64,000 nt of DNA, taken from Virgibacillus sp. NKC19-3 (lineage in GTDB: Bacteria > Bacillota > Bacilli > Bacillales > Amphibacillaceae). The stretch lies in NCBI RefSeq assembly GCF_019837165.1, contig NZ_JAGYHC010000001.1:1488001-1552000 (forward strand), read 5' to 3'. The notes beneath the pieces are model-generated. The model did no database searches. It worked only from the letters and a program-made list of their open reading frames with translations, and was not told the DNA's origin. Below, in pieces: positions 49,104 to 58,226 of this stretch (position 1 is its first letter; each line of letters begins with the position of its first letter). A program made the position numbers and the translations under genes.

Positions 49104-49189
49104 AAGACACCTGTAGATGGTGGGATAACTGTGCAACTGTGATACAGGTGGATAAGTATAAAATCTTGCAAAATTTAATAGTTCTTATT

Positions 49190-49276
49190 TGAAAACGCTA
49201 ACGAGGAATATCTTACATGAATTTTCCGTGAAACGCTTTTCATTATATGATTCCTTTAAAATAAAAAGCGTTTTCA
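49190..49276 (+). promoter_or_regulatory. Cluster of three cre-like sites before the N-glycan transporter operon
   Basis: TGAAAACGCTAACG (49190-49203, 13 of 14), TGAAACGCTTTTCA (49229-49242, 12 of 14) and, on the opposite strand, TGAAAACGCTTTTT (49263-49276, 12 of 14). Three such sites within 87 bp suggest strong CcpA control or a LacI-family operator array. An inverted repeat CACCTGTA/TACAGGTG (49108-49115, 49143-49150) lies upstream. Confidence 0.5.
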
Positions 49277-49309
49277 AGTTAATATGCCTTTAAGGAGGTG
49301 GTTGCTTAA

Positions 49310-49441
49310 GTGAAAGTAGGACCAATCGTTGCTGTTCTTGGTGCGGAAGATAATGTGCTCATGTTCTTTATCGCATCTGTCATTATTAATACGATTGTAA
49401 AAGCTTTATTGGTTAATCCTTTAGAAAAAAGAGCATTTTGA
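49310..49441 (+). CDS. 43-aa single-span membrane microprotein at the head of the N-glycan transporter operon
   Basis: GTG 49310 follows TAAGGAGGTGG, one of the strongest ribosome sites in the window, with an 11-base spacing from GGAGG. The peptide begins MKVGPIVAVLGAEDNVLM, continues into a hydrophobic helix (about residues 15-37) and ends NPLEKRAF. It lies 34 bases before the first permease gene on the same strand, downstream of the control region. I do not recognise the family. The position suggests a subunit or assembly factor of the CUT1 transporter, or a translated leader. Confidence 0.6.
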   Translation: MKVGPIVAVLGAEDNVLMFFIASVIINTIVKALLVNPLEKRAF

Positions 49442-49456
49442 AGATATTTTAATTAT
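49434..49456 (+). repeat. 23-nt direct repeat, copy 1
   Basis: An exact 23-base string (starting CATTTTGAAGATATTTT) overlaps the microprotein stop and precedes the first permease ribosome site. An identical copy is at 51330-51352, before the SBP gene. Confidence 0.85.
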
Positions 49457-49475
49457 ATAGAGAGAGGGTGATTTG

Positions 49476-50345
49476 ATGAAGATGCATAAATTAACACCTT
49501 ATTTATTTTTGATTCCCGGTTGCACCATTTTGGGAGCCTTTATTTTTTATCCAATATTGCAGGCTTTATGGTTGAGTTTGACCGAATATAGTATCATAGG
49601 TGAGCCAGAGTTCATTGGCTTTGAAAATTACCAAAATTTATTTCAAGATGATTTATTTTGGCTAACGCTGAAGAATACGTTTATTTATCTTATTGGGGTT
49701 GTTCCAGCTCTTGTTATTATTCCTATTTTTCTGGCTGTTTTGGTCAATCAAAAATTAAGAGGGATTAGCTTTTTCCGATCAGCTTATTTTATACCTGTTG
49801 TCACTTCATTAGTAGTTGCAGGTATCGCTTGGGAATGGGTGTATAGAGAAAATGGCTTGTTGAACTATGCGCTTGATCTATTGGGAATAATTAATGAGCA
49901 AGTTGGGTGGCTGACAACGACTTCTACGGCTATTTTTGCTGTCATGATTGTGACCATTTGGCAAGGACTAGGATATTACATGGTCATCTATATAGCAGGA
50001 TTGCAATCAATTTCCACAGATATTTATGAGGCTGCAAAAATCGATGGAGCAAACTGGTGGCAACAAGTAACTCGTATAACTATTCCTATGTTGATGCCCT
50101 TTATATTAATTGTAGCCATTATGTCTTCAATCGCTGCTATGCAAGTGTTTGACGAAATATACATAATGACCGGCGGTGGTCCATTACACAGTTCGGAAAC
50201 ATTGGTTCTTTATATTTACAGAGAGGCATTTGAAAACTTAAATATGGGTTATGCTAGTGCTGCTGGAGTTATTTTGTTTTTAATCACTTTGGTTTTATCG
50301 ATTATTAACCTGAAGTTTTTTGGCAATAAAGACAACAAGGGATAG
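49476..50345 (+). CDS. Sugar ABC transporter permease (MalF type), N-glycan operon
   Basis: 289-aa CUT1 permease with six predicted helices. The start MKMHKLTPYLFLIPGCTILGAF follows GAGGGTGATTTG. The EAA loop is IYEAAKIDGANWWQQVTRITIPML, followed by MQVFDEIYIMTGGGPLHSSETL. It would import oligosaccharides released by GH85/GH92, given the intracellular mannosidases downstream (inference). The permeases precede the SBP gene here, unlike the other two transporter operons in the window. Confidence 0.92.
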   Translation: MKMHKLTPYLFLIPGCTILGAFIFYPILQALWLSLTEYSIIGEPEFIGFENYQNLFQDDLFWLTLKNTFIYLIGVVPALVIIPIFLAVLVNQKLRGISFFRSAYFIPVVTSLVVAGIAWEWVYRENGLLNYALDLLGIINEQVGWLTTTSTAIFAVMIVTIWQGLGYYMVIYIAGLQSISTDIYEAAKIDGANWWQQVTRITIPMLMPFILIVAIMSSIAAMQVFDEIYIMTGGGPLHSSETLVLYIYREAFENLNMGYASAAGVILFLITLVLSIINLKFFGNKDNKG

Positions 50346-50358
50346 AGAGGTGGAAAAA

Positions 50359-51228
50359 TTGGCTTTAACGACAGCAAAAAATCAAAAAACTTTTTCGACA
50401 ACTGTCATGAACTTCACTAAAAAGCTGCTGCTTTACATTTTATTAACTTTAGTCGCTTTATTTATGCTTGGTCCATTTATATGGCTTATTTCAACAGCTC
50501 TTAAATCCGGTGGTGAAAATATATTTCAATATCCCCCACAATTGATTCCAGAACAAGTTACCTTTTCGAATTTCGTGGGAGTGATGGACGCTTTTCCGTT
50601 TTGGACGTATCTATTAAATAGTGTGATTGTCACTATATTGACGGTGATACTCAACGTTTTATTTTGCTCCCTTGCCGCTTATCCGCTCGCTAGGATGAAG
50701 TTTAAGGGTAAAAATCTCATATTTATCTTAATACTTAGCACGATGATGATCCCGTTCCAGCTTTTAATGATTCCCGTTTATGAATTGGCCCTATCCCTAG
50801 GGTTAGACAATACATATGCTGGGATGATTTTACCGCAAATCACTACAGCTTTTGGTGTGTTTTTAATGCGACAAGCATTCATGGTCATACCATATGAGTT
50901 GGATGAATCAGCCAGAATGGATGGTGCCAACAGGTTTCAGATATGGCTAAGAATATTAATGCCGCTTGCGAAGCCATCGATGCTGACATTAACCGTTTTT
51001 ACATTTATTTTTGCTTGGGGAGATTTCCTGTGGCCACTTATTATCATAAGTGATCAAGATATGTTCACTTTAACATTAGGACTGGATATGCTTTCTGGCA
51101 CATTTTCTTCAGATTGGCGTTTAATTGCGGCAGGTGCTATTATATCGATGCTTCCAGCGATTGTTGTCTTCTTATTTTTACAGAAGTATTTCATTGGAGG
51201 CTTGATGAAAGGCGCTGTCAAGGAATAA
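50359..51228 (+). CDS. Sugar ABC transporter permease (MalG type), N-glycan operon
   Basis: 289 aa from TTG 50359 (MALTTAKNQKTF), 6 bases after GAGAGGTGG; the frame extends into the previous gene but without a ribosome site. Six predicted helices; EAA loop LDESARMDGANRFQIWLRILMPLA and C-terminal FIGGLMKGAVKE. Partner of the preceding permease. The following 140 bases before the SBP gene are AT-rich and contain copy 2 of the 23-nt repeat. Confidence 0.92.
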   Translation: MALTTAKNQKTFSTTVMNFTKKLLLYILLTLVALFMLGPFIWLISTALKSGGENIFQYPPQLIPEQVTFSNFVGVMDAFPFWTYLLNSVIVTILTVILNVLFCSLAAYPLARMKFKGKNLIFILILSTMMIPFQLLMIPVYELALSLGLDNTYAGMILPQITTAFGVFLMRQAFMVIPYELDESARMDGANRFQIWLRILMPLAKPSMLTLTVFTFIFAWGDFLWPLIIISDQDMFTLTLGLDMLSGTFSSDWRLIAAGAIISMLPAIVVFLFLQKYFIGGLMKGAVKE

Positions 51229-51329
51229 TAGTAACAGAGTGGTATTCTTAAGATATTAATTTGTAACAAATATCATTAATACTAATTCTAATAAAGTAAG
51301 ACTTATTATGAATCTATTTTAATATGAAA

Positions 51330-51352
51330 CATTTTGAAGATATTTTAATTAT
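51330..51352 (+). repeat. 23-nt direct repeat, copy 2
   Basis: Identical to 49434-49456 and placed directly before the ribosome site of the SBP gene, the same relation to a start as copy 1. Confidence 0.85.
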
Positions 51353-51369
51353 TGAGGGAGGAAAATGAA

Positions 51370-52635
51370 ATGAAAAAAAAGGGAAAACTAATGGCTCTTG
51401 TATCAGTAATGTCTATGCTATTTATTGCCGGTTGTAATGATGACAACGGTGAGGAGGGAATAACGCTTGATTTCTGGACCAATCAGCTAGAGCCAACATA
51501 TACGGAGTATCTTGAAGAGCTAATTAATGAATATGAGGAGCAGAATCCCGAAGTTACAATTAACTGGCTTGATGTCCCTGCAGATGATTTAGAGGAGAAA
51601 GTTTTGGCAGATGTAAGTTCAGGGAATGAACCTGATGTTGTAAATTTGGACCCATCATTTGCTTCTAGTCTGGCAGATGTAAATGCAACGATCAATATGG
51701 ACGAATATGTATCAGAGGAAGATCGAGATCAATACCTTGATAATGCTTGGGAAGCCAATCAGATAGATGGAGAAACATTTGCTATTCCGTGGTATCTTGG
51801 TACAGCGGTAACTCATTATAATAAAGGGATCTTTGAAGAAGCAGATTTAGACCCTGAGCAACCTCCGGAAACATTTGAAGAAGCAAAGGAATATGCAGAG
51901 GTTATAGATGAAGAAACAGATGCGTACGGATACTTTCCTTCTATGGATGGAACTCTTTCTTTACAGTATATGGAACAATGGGGGGTTTCTGTAACAAATG
52001 ATGATGGTACAGCTGCTTTTAATACACCGGAGGGGGTTGAAGTACTTGATTACTTTACGGAGCTCTATGAAAACGGCTTAATCCCCTCTGAGTCACTCAC
52101 CGGAGAGGAACGTGAAGGAACTAATTTCTATCAGGCAGGCGAAGTAGCATTTGGAGGATTTATTCTAAATGAGGTTGAAGAAAATGCCCCGGATATATAC
52201 GATAATACAGGAGTTTCGGACCAAATTACTGGAGAAGCAGAAGTTAAAGATTTAATAGTTCAGAATATAGTTGTTCCGGAACCGAGTGATCATCATGAAG
52301 AAGCGGTAGATTTTGCACTGTTTATTACAAATCCGGAAAATCAGCTGGAATTCGCGCAGATTGCTGGCTCTGGAGTCCTTCCTTCAACAGAAGAAACATT
52401 AGAGGATCCATATTTTTCAGAAGTTCCAGAAAATGCTACAGTTACAGACTTGGTAAGGGTAACTGAGGCCGAACAATTACCAGATGCTGAACTGTTAGTT
52501 CCGCCAATGGAAAATCTAAATGAATTAACAACGATTATGCATGATGCTTTTTCAAAAGCGATGTTGGGTGAGACAACTTCAGAAGAAGCACTCGCAGAAG
52601 CTGAGGAAGAGTGGAACAATGTTGTATCAGAGTAA
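51370..52635 (+). CDS. Sugar ABC transporter substrate-binding lipoprotein, N-glycan operon
   Basis: 421 aa from ATG 51370, 8 bases after GGGAGG. Lipobox FIAGC with lipidated Cys22. LDFWTNQLEPTYTEYLEELINEYEEQNPEVTINW opens a family 1 SBP domain, read in the 51465-51570 stretch. IPWYLGTAVTHYNKGIFEEADLDPEQPPETFEEAKEYAE (51780-51900) is the central hinge region. Strongly acidic. It sits between two permeases and GH38, so its ligand is probably a mannose-rich oligosaccharide (inference). Confidence 0.9.
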   Translation: MKKKGKLMALVSVMSMLFIAGCNDDNGEEGITLDFWTNQLEPTYTEYLEELINEYEEQNPEVTINWLDVPADDLEEKVLADVSSGNEPDVVNLDPSFASSLADVNATINMDEYVSEEDRDQYLDNAWEANQIDGETFAIPWYLGTAVTHYNKGIFEEADLDPEQPPETFEEAKEYAEVIDEETDAYGYFPSMDGTLSLQYMEQWGVSVTNDDGTAAFNTPEGVEVLDYFTELYENGLIPSESLTGEEREGTNFYQAGEVAFGGFILNEVEENAPDIYDNTGVSDQITGEAEVKDLIVQNIVVPEPSDHHEEAVDFALFITNPENQLEFAQIAGSGVLPSTEETLEDPYFSEVPENATVTDLVRVTEAEQLPDAELLVPPMENLNELTTIMHDAFSKAMLGETTSEEALAEAEEEWNNVVSE

Positions 52636-52672
52636 TAAGTTTAATTAGTAGATAAATATTTTGGAGGGTATT

Positions 52673-55390
52673 ATGACTAACAATAAAACGATCCACATCA
52701 TTCCCCACACTCACTGGGATCGGGAGTGGTATTTGCCTTACGAGAAGCATCATATGAAATTAGTAGATTTGATGGACTCACTACTGGAAACATTGAAGTC
52801 AGAGCCAGAGTATAAAAGTTTCCATCTGGATGGACACACGATTATCCTAGATGACTATCTGCAAGTACGTCCGGACAAAAGGGCTGAGTTGCAAAAACAT
52901 ATTAATGAAGGCCGAATCCATATCGGACCTTGGTACATTTTACAGGATGAATTTCTGACAAGTAGCGAATCTAATATCCGCAACCTGCAATATGGTATGA
53001 AAGACTCCAAAAAATGGGGCAACATGTTAAAAAGTGGATACTTTCCCGATTCATTTGGAAATATGGGACAAGCACCACAGATTCTTATGCAAGCCGGTAT
53101 TAACAATGCTCTGTTTGCTCGCGGTGTCAAACCAACAGGGTTTAACAACGAAGTAATCGAATCGGATAGTTTTGAATCCCCTTATTCGGAAATGTACTGG
53201 CGATCACCGGATGGTTCAAAAGTTTACGGTATTTTGTTTGCCAACTGGTATTGTAACGGAAACGAGATTCCAGTCAACGAAAAAGAAGCTGTGTCTTACT
53301 GGGATAGTCAAATAGAAGCGATGGAAAAATACGCTGCGGGTCCACATATGCTGATGATGAATGGTTGTGATCATCAACCTATTCAAACTAATCTTTCTGA
53401 AGCAATCAAGACGGCACAAAATTTGTATCCCGATATTACGTTTAAACATTCAAACTTCAATGATTATGTCCAAAATCTAACGCAAACATTACCGGAAGAT
53501 CTAAAAATAGTGGACGGCGAACTCCGAAGCCAAAAGACAGATGGTTGGGGAACTTTAGTTAATACAGCATCATCCCGTCTTTATTTAAAACAGATGAATC
53601 GGACAGGTGAAACAATTTTAGCTAAAGTAGCGGAACCGCTTGAGACATTCGCTTATATGCTAGGGAAACCTTACAATCATCAAAAATTAGAATATGCCTG
53701 GAAAAAATTGATGCAGAATCATGCTCATGACAGCATATGTGGATGCGGTGTGGATGAGATACATCGCGGTGTGGTAACACGATTTGCTGATAGTAAGCAT
53801 GTAGCAGAATCTTTAGTAGAAGAATCACTGACGTCTATTACCAATCATATCGATACAACTGTATTCGGTGACATGGACAAAGCTGCGCTACCTTTTGTCG
53901 TATACAACACGAGTGGTTACGGAAAAAGTGGTACCGTAAGTATCATTCTTGATGTTAAACGTGCGTATTTTGCGGATGGTGTTAATAAAGAAGCGCTGAA
54001 GTCGTTTGACCTGGGCCAGAAGGAGCTTGTCGATGCTTCCGGGAATCGTTTTGATTTTACAATGGAAGATTTGGGAATTTCCTTTTCTTATGATTTACCA
54101 GAAGATAAATTCCGCCAGACATACATGGCTCGCCGTATTAAGGTAACATTTGAAGCAAATGATGTGCCTGCGCTTGGTTACCGCACATATGCACTTATTT
54201 CATCGGAAAACGAATTAGATGCAGACAAGCATTCACAAAGTTTGGTTGTATCTGATAATGAAATGGCCAATGAATACCTGCATGTCAAAATGAATGGAAA
54301 TGGTTCGCTGACTATCACGGATAAACAAACCGGAAAAACATTCGAACAGCTTGGTGTTTATGAAGATACCGGGGATATAGGAAATGAATATATGTACAAA
54401 CAACCCGATAATGAGGAACCGTTGACGACAAAAGACGCGTTAGCTTCTATCAAACTGATTGAGGACAAACCGTACCGTGCCGCCTTTGATATTACACATG
54501 ACATGACGATTCCAAAAAGTGCGGACGAGCTGTTGGAACAAGAACAGCGGGAAGTTGTTCCATTCAACATCCGAAAAGCACAACGTACGAAAGAAACGGT
54601 ATCGTTAACTATTTCAACCCGTGTATCACTCGAAAGGAACGGAAAAGGTGTACACGTCACAGCCAAGTTTAATAATCAGGCAAAAGACCATCGTCTCCGG
54701 ACGCTCTTCCCAACAGGTATAGAAACGGATCATCATCACGCTGATTCGATTTTTGAAGTAGTCAAGCGCCCGAATGAACCGGCTGAGGAATGGAGTAATC
54801 CCGACAATTCCCAGCATCAGCAGGATTTTGTATCCGTTAGTAATGAAGAGGAGAGTTTGACGATCGCCAATTATGGTCTGAATGAGTATGAAATCCTCCG
54901 CGATGACCAAAACACAATTGCAGTAACCTTGCTTCGTTCAGTCGGTGAGATGGGAGACTGGGGTCACTTTCCAACTCCTGAAGCTCAATGTCTCGGGGAA
55001 AGTATTGTTTCATATGCCATTTATCCAAGTAATGGGCAAACTACCGATAGCTACCGCAAAGCTTATCAGTACCAGATACCTTGGTCGACCTGTCAATCTG
55101 CTATTCAGGAAGGTAGCCTGAAAGAGGAAGGATCCTTCATCGATTGGCAAGGAGACCACTTAGCTTTTTCTTCTATAAAGGTGTCTGAAGCGACTGGTGA
55201 TATCATGTTGCGTTGGTTCAATCTGCAAAGTGCAAACGATATCCTCCAAGTAAACGGACCATCCGAGTGGTCAGCTTATGAGAGTAATGTTATCGAGGAA
55301 TACGTAAATAAACCAGTCGGTCAAGAGCAAGACAAGATAAGTATTCCTGCAAGCGGACATAAAATTGTAACTGTCGGTTTTAAGCGGTAA
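52673..55390 (+). CDS. Cytoplasmic alpha-mannosidase, glycoside hydrolase family 38
   Basis: 905 aa from ATG 52673, 4 bases after GGAGGG. No signal peptide. The zinc-site motif IIPHTHWDREWYLPYEKH near residues 9-26 and the nucleophile Asp126 in GYFPDSFGNMGQAPQIL are intact; NHAHDSICGCGVDEIHRG supplies the further conserved His/Asp region. C-terminal beta-sandwich domains complete the normal length. GH38 enzymes remove alpha-1,2/1,3/1,6-mannose from the non-reducing end; the MngB subgroup acts on 6-phosphomannosyl-glycerate. With GH125 and a transporter but no PTS beside it, trimming of unphosphorylated manno-oligosaccharides is more likely (inference). Confidence 0.93.
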   Translation: MTNNKTIHIIPHTHWDREWYLPYEKHHMKLVDLMDSLLETLKSEPEYKSFHLDGHTIILDDYLQVRPDKRAELQKHINEGRIHIGPWYILQDEFLTSSESNIRNLQYGMKDSKKWGNMLKSGYFPDSFGNMGQAPQILMQAGINNALFARGVKPTGFNNEVIESDSFESPYSEMYWRSPDGSKVYGILFANWYCNGNEIPVNEKEAVSYWDSQIEAMEKYAAGPHMLMMNGCDHQPIQTNLSEAIKTAQNLYPDITFKHSNFNDYVQNLTQTLPEDLKIVDGELRSQKTDGWGTLVNTASSRLYLKQMNRTGETILAKVAEPLETFAYMLGKPYNHQKLEYAWKKLMQNHAHDSICGCGVDEIHRGVVTRFADSKHVAESLVEESLTSITNHIDTTVFGDMDKAALPFVVYNTSGYGKSGTVSIILDVKRAYFADGVNKEALKSFDLGQKELVDASGNRFDFTMEDLGISFSYDLPEDKFRQTYMARRIKVTFEANDVPALGYRTYALISSENELDADKHSQSLVVSDNEMANEYLHVKMNGNGSLTITDKQTGKTFEQLGVYEDTGDIGNEYMYKQPDNEEPLTTKDALASIKLIEDKPYRAAFDITHDMTIPKSADELLEQEQREVVPFNIRKAQRTKETVSLTISTRVSLERNGKGVHVTAKFNNQAKDHRLRTLFPTGIETDHHHADSIFEVVKRPNEPAEEWSNPDNSQHQQDFVSVSNEEESLTIANYGLNEYEILRDDQNTIAVTLLRSVGEMGDWGHFPTPEAQCLGESIVSYAIYPSNGQTTDSYRKAYQYQIPWSTCQSAIQEGSLKEEGSFIDWQGDHLAFSSIKVSEATGDIMLRWFNLQSANDILQVNGPSEWSAYESNVIEEYVNKPVGQEQDKISIPASGHKIVTVGFKR

Positions 55391-55465
55391 TTGATATACT
55401 CCTGGGCGGACAACTTTCGCCCGGGATAATCACATATTTCATCATACAAAAAGGAGAATTCTTAG

Positions 55466-56770
55466 ATGGATAAGCAAATACCTGAGTCAATGCAGCATAT
55501 AATCAACAAAGTGAATGGATTTTTTTCAGGTGATGATAAGGTTCGTACTATGTTCCAGTACTGCTTTACCAGCACATTAGAAACGACCATCCGTCCTCAA
55601 GATGATGGAACAACGTTTGTCATCACTGGAGATATACCTGCCATGTGGCTTCGAGATTCAGCAGCACAAGTTAGACCATACTTATTGCTTGCTGAAACGG
55701 ATGAATCCATGGCAGATATGATTCAAGGCGTTATTCAAAAACAAATGGAATACATTATCCATGATCCATATGCCAATGCTTTTAATGAAAAACCAACGGG
55801 AGATCGTTATCATGATGATCAAACAGAAATGACGCCCTTATTATGGGAACGAAAATACGAAATTGATTCCCTATGCTACCCGATTCAATTAGCTTATCTA
55901 TTTTGGAAATCAACAGGAAGGATCACTCACTTTAATTCTACTTTTAAGGAAGCCATAAAAAACATTTTAAATGTATGGAAAATCGAACAAAACCATGAAA
56001 AAGACTCGAGGTATTCCTTTATACGGGATAACTGTACACCACAAGATACGTTGTCTCATAATGGTAAAGGCGCTCCAGTTACATATACTGGTATGACTTG
56101 GTCGGGTTTTCGACCAAGTGATGATGCTTGTCAATATGGATATTTGGTTCCTGCGAATATGTTTGCGGTCGTTGTATTAAAGCAACTTGCAGAAATTGCA
56201 ATTGATGTTTTAGATCACGTAGATTTGGCAAAAGAAGCTTCCGAATTAGCGAAAGAAATTGACAAAGGAATTCAGACCTACGGGAAAGTTGAACACGAAA
56301 AATATGGAACAATTTATGCTTTCGAAACAGATGGACGAGGAAATTATAATTTGATGGATGATGCAAACGTTCCATCCCTACTTTCCATGCCGTACTTAGG
56401 TTATTGTGCGGTCCATGATGAAGTATACCAAAATACAAGAAAATTTTTGTTAAGTGAGCTGAATCCATATTATTATGAAGGGAAAATAGCCAAAGGGATA
56501 GGTAGTCCACATACCCCAGAACAATATATATGGCATATTGCTCTTGCTATCCAGGGAATGACTGCAGAAACTACTGAAGCAAAGTGGGAAACATTGGAAT
56601 TGTTTAAGAACACAGATGCAGGAAAGAACTTGATGCATGAAGGCTTTCATGTGGATGACCCCACACAATATACAAGGGCATGGTTCTCATGGGCAAATTC
56701 AATGTTTAGTGAGTTTGTTCTTCATTTAAATGAAATACATGTAAAAGGAAGTCCTCTATCTAAGAGATAA
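55466..56770 (+). CDS. Exo-alpha-1,6-mannosidase, glycoside hydrolase family 125
   Basis: 434-aa cytoplasmic (alpha/alpha)6-barrel enzyme. Hallmarks are FVITGDIPAMWLRDSAAQVRPYL near residue 50, YEIDSLCYPIQLAYLFW, GMTWSGFRPSDDACQYGYLVPANMF, MDDANVPSLLSMPYLGY and the C-terminal FHVDDPTQYTRAWFSWANSMFSEFVL. GH125 inverts at alpha-1,6-mannose, the linkage of the N-glycan core arms. It follows GH38 by 75 bases in the same operon; in other Firmicutes these two families occur together in N-glycan use. Confidence 0.95.
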   Translation: MDKQIPESMQHIINKVNGFFSGDDKVRTMFQYCFTSTLETTIRPQDDGTTFVITGDIPAMWLRDSAAQVRPYLLLAETDESMADMIQGVIQKQMEYIIHDPYANAFNEKPTGDRYHDDQTEMTPLLWERKYEIDSLCYPIQLAYLFWKSTGRITHFNSTFKEAIKNILNVWKIEQNHEKDSRYSFIRDNCTPQDTLSHNGKGAPVTYTGMTWSGFRPSDDACQYGYLVPANMFAVVVLKQLAEIAIDVLDHVDLAKEASELAKEIDKGIQTYGKVEHEKYGTIYAFETDGRGNYNLMDDANVPSLLSMPYLGYCAVHDEVYQNTRKFLLSELNPYYYEGKIAKGIGSPHTPEQYIWHIALAIQGMTAETTEAKWETLELFKNTDAGKNLMHEGFHVDDPTQYTRAWFSWANSMFSEFVLHLNEIHVKGSPLSKR

Positions 56771-56807
56771 ATCTATATGAATGAAGTTTAATGAGGTGTT
56801 GCTGGTT

Positions 56808-58181
56808 ATGTACAAATTTCCGAAAAACTTTTTATGGGGAGCAGCTTCTTCAGCCACCCAGACAGAAGGAGCCGCAGATGAAGGCGGAAAAGCAAAAAAT
56901 ATCTGGGATTATTGGTTTGAAATAGAACCAGAACGATTTCATCAAGGGATAGGACCTCAAGAAACCTCCGATTTTTATAAGCAGTATAAAGAAGATATTG
57001 AACGTATGAAAGCAATTAACTTCAATTCATTTCGGACGTCGATTTCTTGGACACGTTTATTGCCCGACGGGAAGCATATCAATCAAGAAGCAGTTCGTTT
57101 TTATAATGATGTTATAAACGAACTGCTGAAAAATGATATCGAACCAATTATTAACTTATATCATTTTGATATGCCACTCCATTTTCAGGAACAAGGAGGG
57201 TGGGAAAACCGTGAAGTAGTAGAAGCCTTTCGGTATTATGCAGAAGTGGTTTTTGATTTATTTGGTGACCGGGTAAAAAAATGGACCACATTTAATGAAC
57301 CTATTGTTCCAGTGGAGATGGGATATTTAAATCATTATCACTATCCTTGTGTGGTAGATATGAAAAGAGCAGTTGTGGTTGCTTATCAGTCGATGCTAGC
57401 TAGCGCGAAAGTCATTGAAACCTATCGCCAAATGGATCAGGAGGGGGAGATCGGCATTATTCTAAATTTAACTCCTTCTTATCCACGTAGTGATTCGAAG
57501 GAAGATAAACGAGCTGCAACGATTGCTGATCTATTTTTTAATCGAAGTTTTTTAGATCCATCTGTCTTAGGAAAATACCCGGAAGAGCTTGTTGCATTAT
57601 TACGTGAGCATGATCTACTTCCTGAAATAGAAGAAGGCGACTTGGAATTGATTGCGGATAATACTGTGGATTTTTTAGGTGTAAATTATTATCAACCACG
57701 ACGTGTCAAAGAAAAAGAAACACCTGTAGATGCGGGATCCATTTTACCGGAAAATTTCTTTGACCCCTATATTTGGCCAGAGCGTCGGATGAATCCTTAT
57801 CGGGGTTGGGAAATTTATGAAAAGGGTATTTATGATATCGCTATGAATATAAAAAATAATTATGAAAATATCCCTTGGTATGTCGCTGAAAATGGAATGG
57901 GTGTAGAGAATGAAGAACGCTTTATAGATAACTCTGGTATGATCCAAGATGATTACCGGATTGAATTTTACCAAGAGCACTTAAAATGGCTACATCAAGG
58001 AATAGAAGAAGGGTCCAACTGTTTTGGGTATCATGTATGGACATTTATGGATAACTGGTCATGGTTAAATGCTTATAAGAATAGATATGGATTTTATCGT
58101 GTAGATATTGAAACCAAGCAACGCTTTTTGAAAAAGAGTGGTCAATGGTTTGCTGAGATCGTAAAGCAGAACGGATTTTAA
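56808..58181 (+). CDS. Beta-glycosidase, glycoside hydrolase family 1
   Basis: 457 aa from ATG 56808 (MYKFPKNFLWGAASSATQTEG), 9 bases after GAGGTG; an earlier in-frame ATG at 56781 lacks a ribosome site. Glu164 in TTFNEPIV is the acid/base and Glu361 in YVAENGMG the nucleophile. In the C-terminal loop NWSWLNAYKNRYG, Ser418 and Tyr427 match two of three residues that bind the 6-phosphate in phospho-beta-glycosidases, but the Lys is Asn425, with Lys424 just before it. Phospho- versus non-phospho-substrate is therefore unsettled. In this operon it may cut a core beta-linkage such as Man-beta-GlcNAc (speculative). Confidence 0.88.
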   Translation: MYKFPKNFLWGAASSATQTEGAADEGGKAKNIWDYWFEIEPERFHQGIGPQETSDFYKQYKEDIERMKAINFNSFRTSISWTRLLPDGKHINQEAVRFYNDVINELLKNDIEPIINLYHFDMPLHFQEQGGWENREVVEAFRYYAEVVFDLFGDRVKKWTTFNEPIVPVEMGYLNHYHYPCVVDMKRAVVVAYQSMLASAKVIETYRQMDQEGEIGIILNLTPSYPRSDSKEDKRAATIADLFFNRSFLDPSVLGKYPEELVALLREHDLLPEIEEGDLELIADNTVDFLGVNYYQPRRVKEKETPVDAGSILPENFFDPYIWPERRMNPYRGWEIYEKGIYDIAMNIKNNYENIPWYVAENGMGVENEERFIDNSGMIQDDYRIEFYQEHLKWLHQGIEEGSNCFGYHVWTFMDNWSWLNAYKNRYGFYRVDIETKQRFLKKSGQWFAEIVKQNGF

Positions 58182-58226
58182 ATGAAGTAGGTTTATAGTA
58201 TTGATTTGGATAGAGGTGCTGCAGAC

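Noticed and set aside
56079-56510. 143-aa minus-strand ORF opposite GH125
   Set aside because: Antisense to conserved GH125 codons; composition (His/Leu/Ser-rich) is that of a shadow frame.
55466-56770. GH125 gene taken as a hypothetical (DUF1237) protein
   Set aside because: The conserved GDIPAMWLRDS and C-terminal motifs identify the family now known as exo-alpha-1,6-mannosidases.
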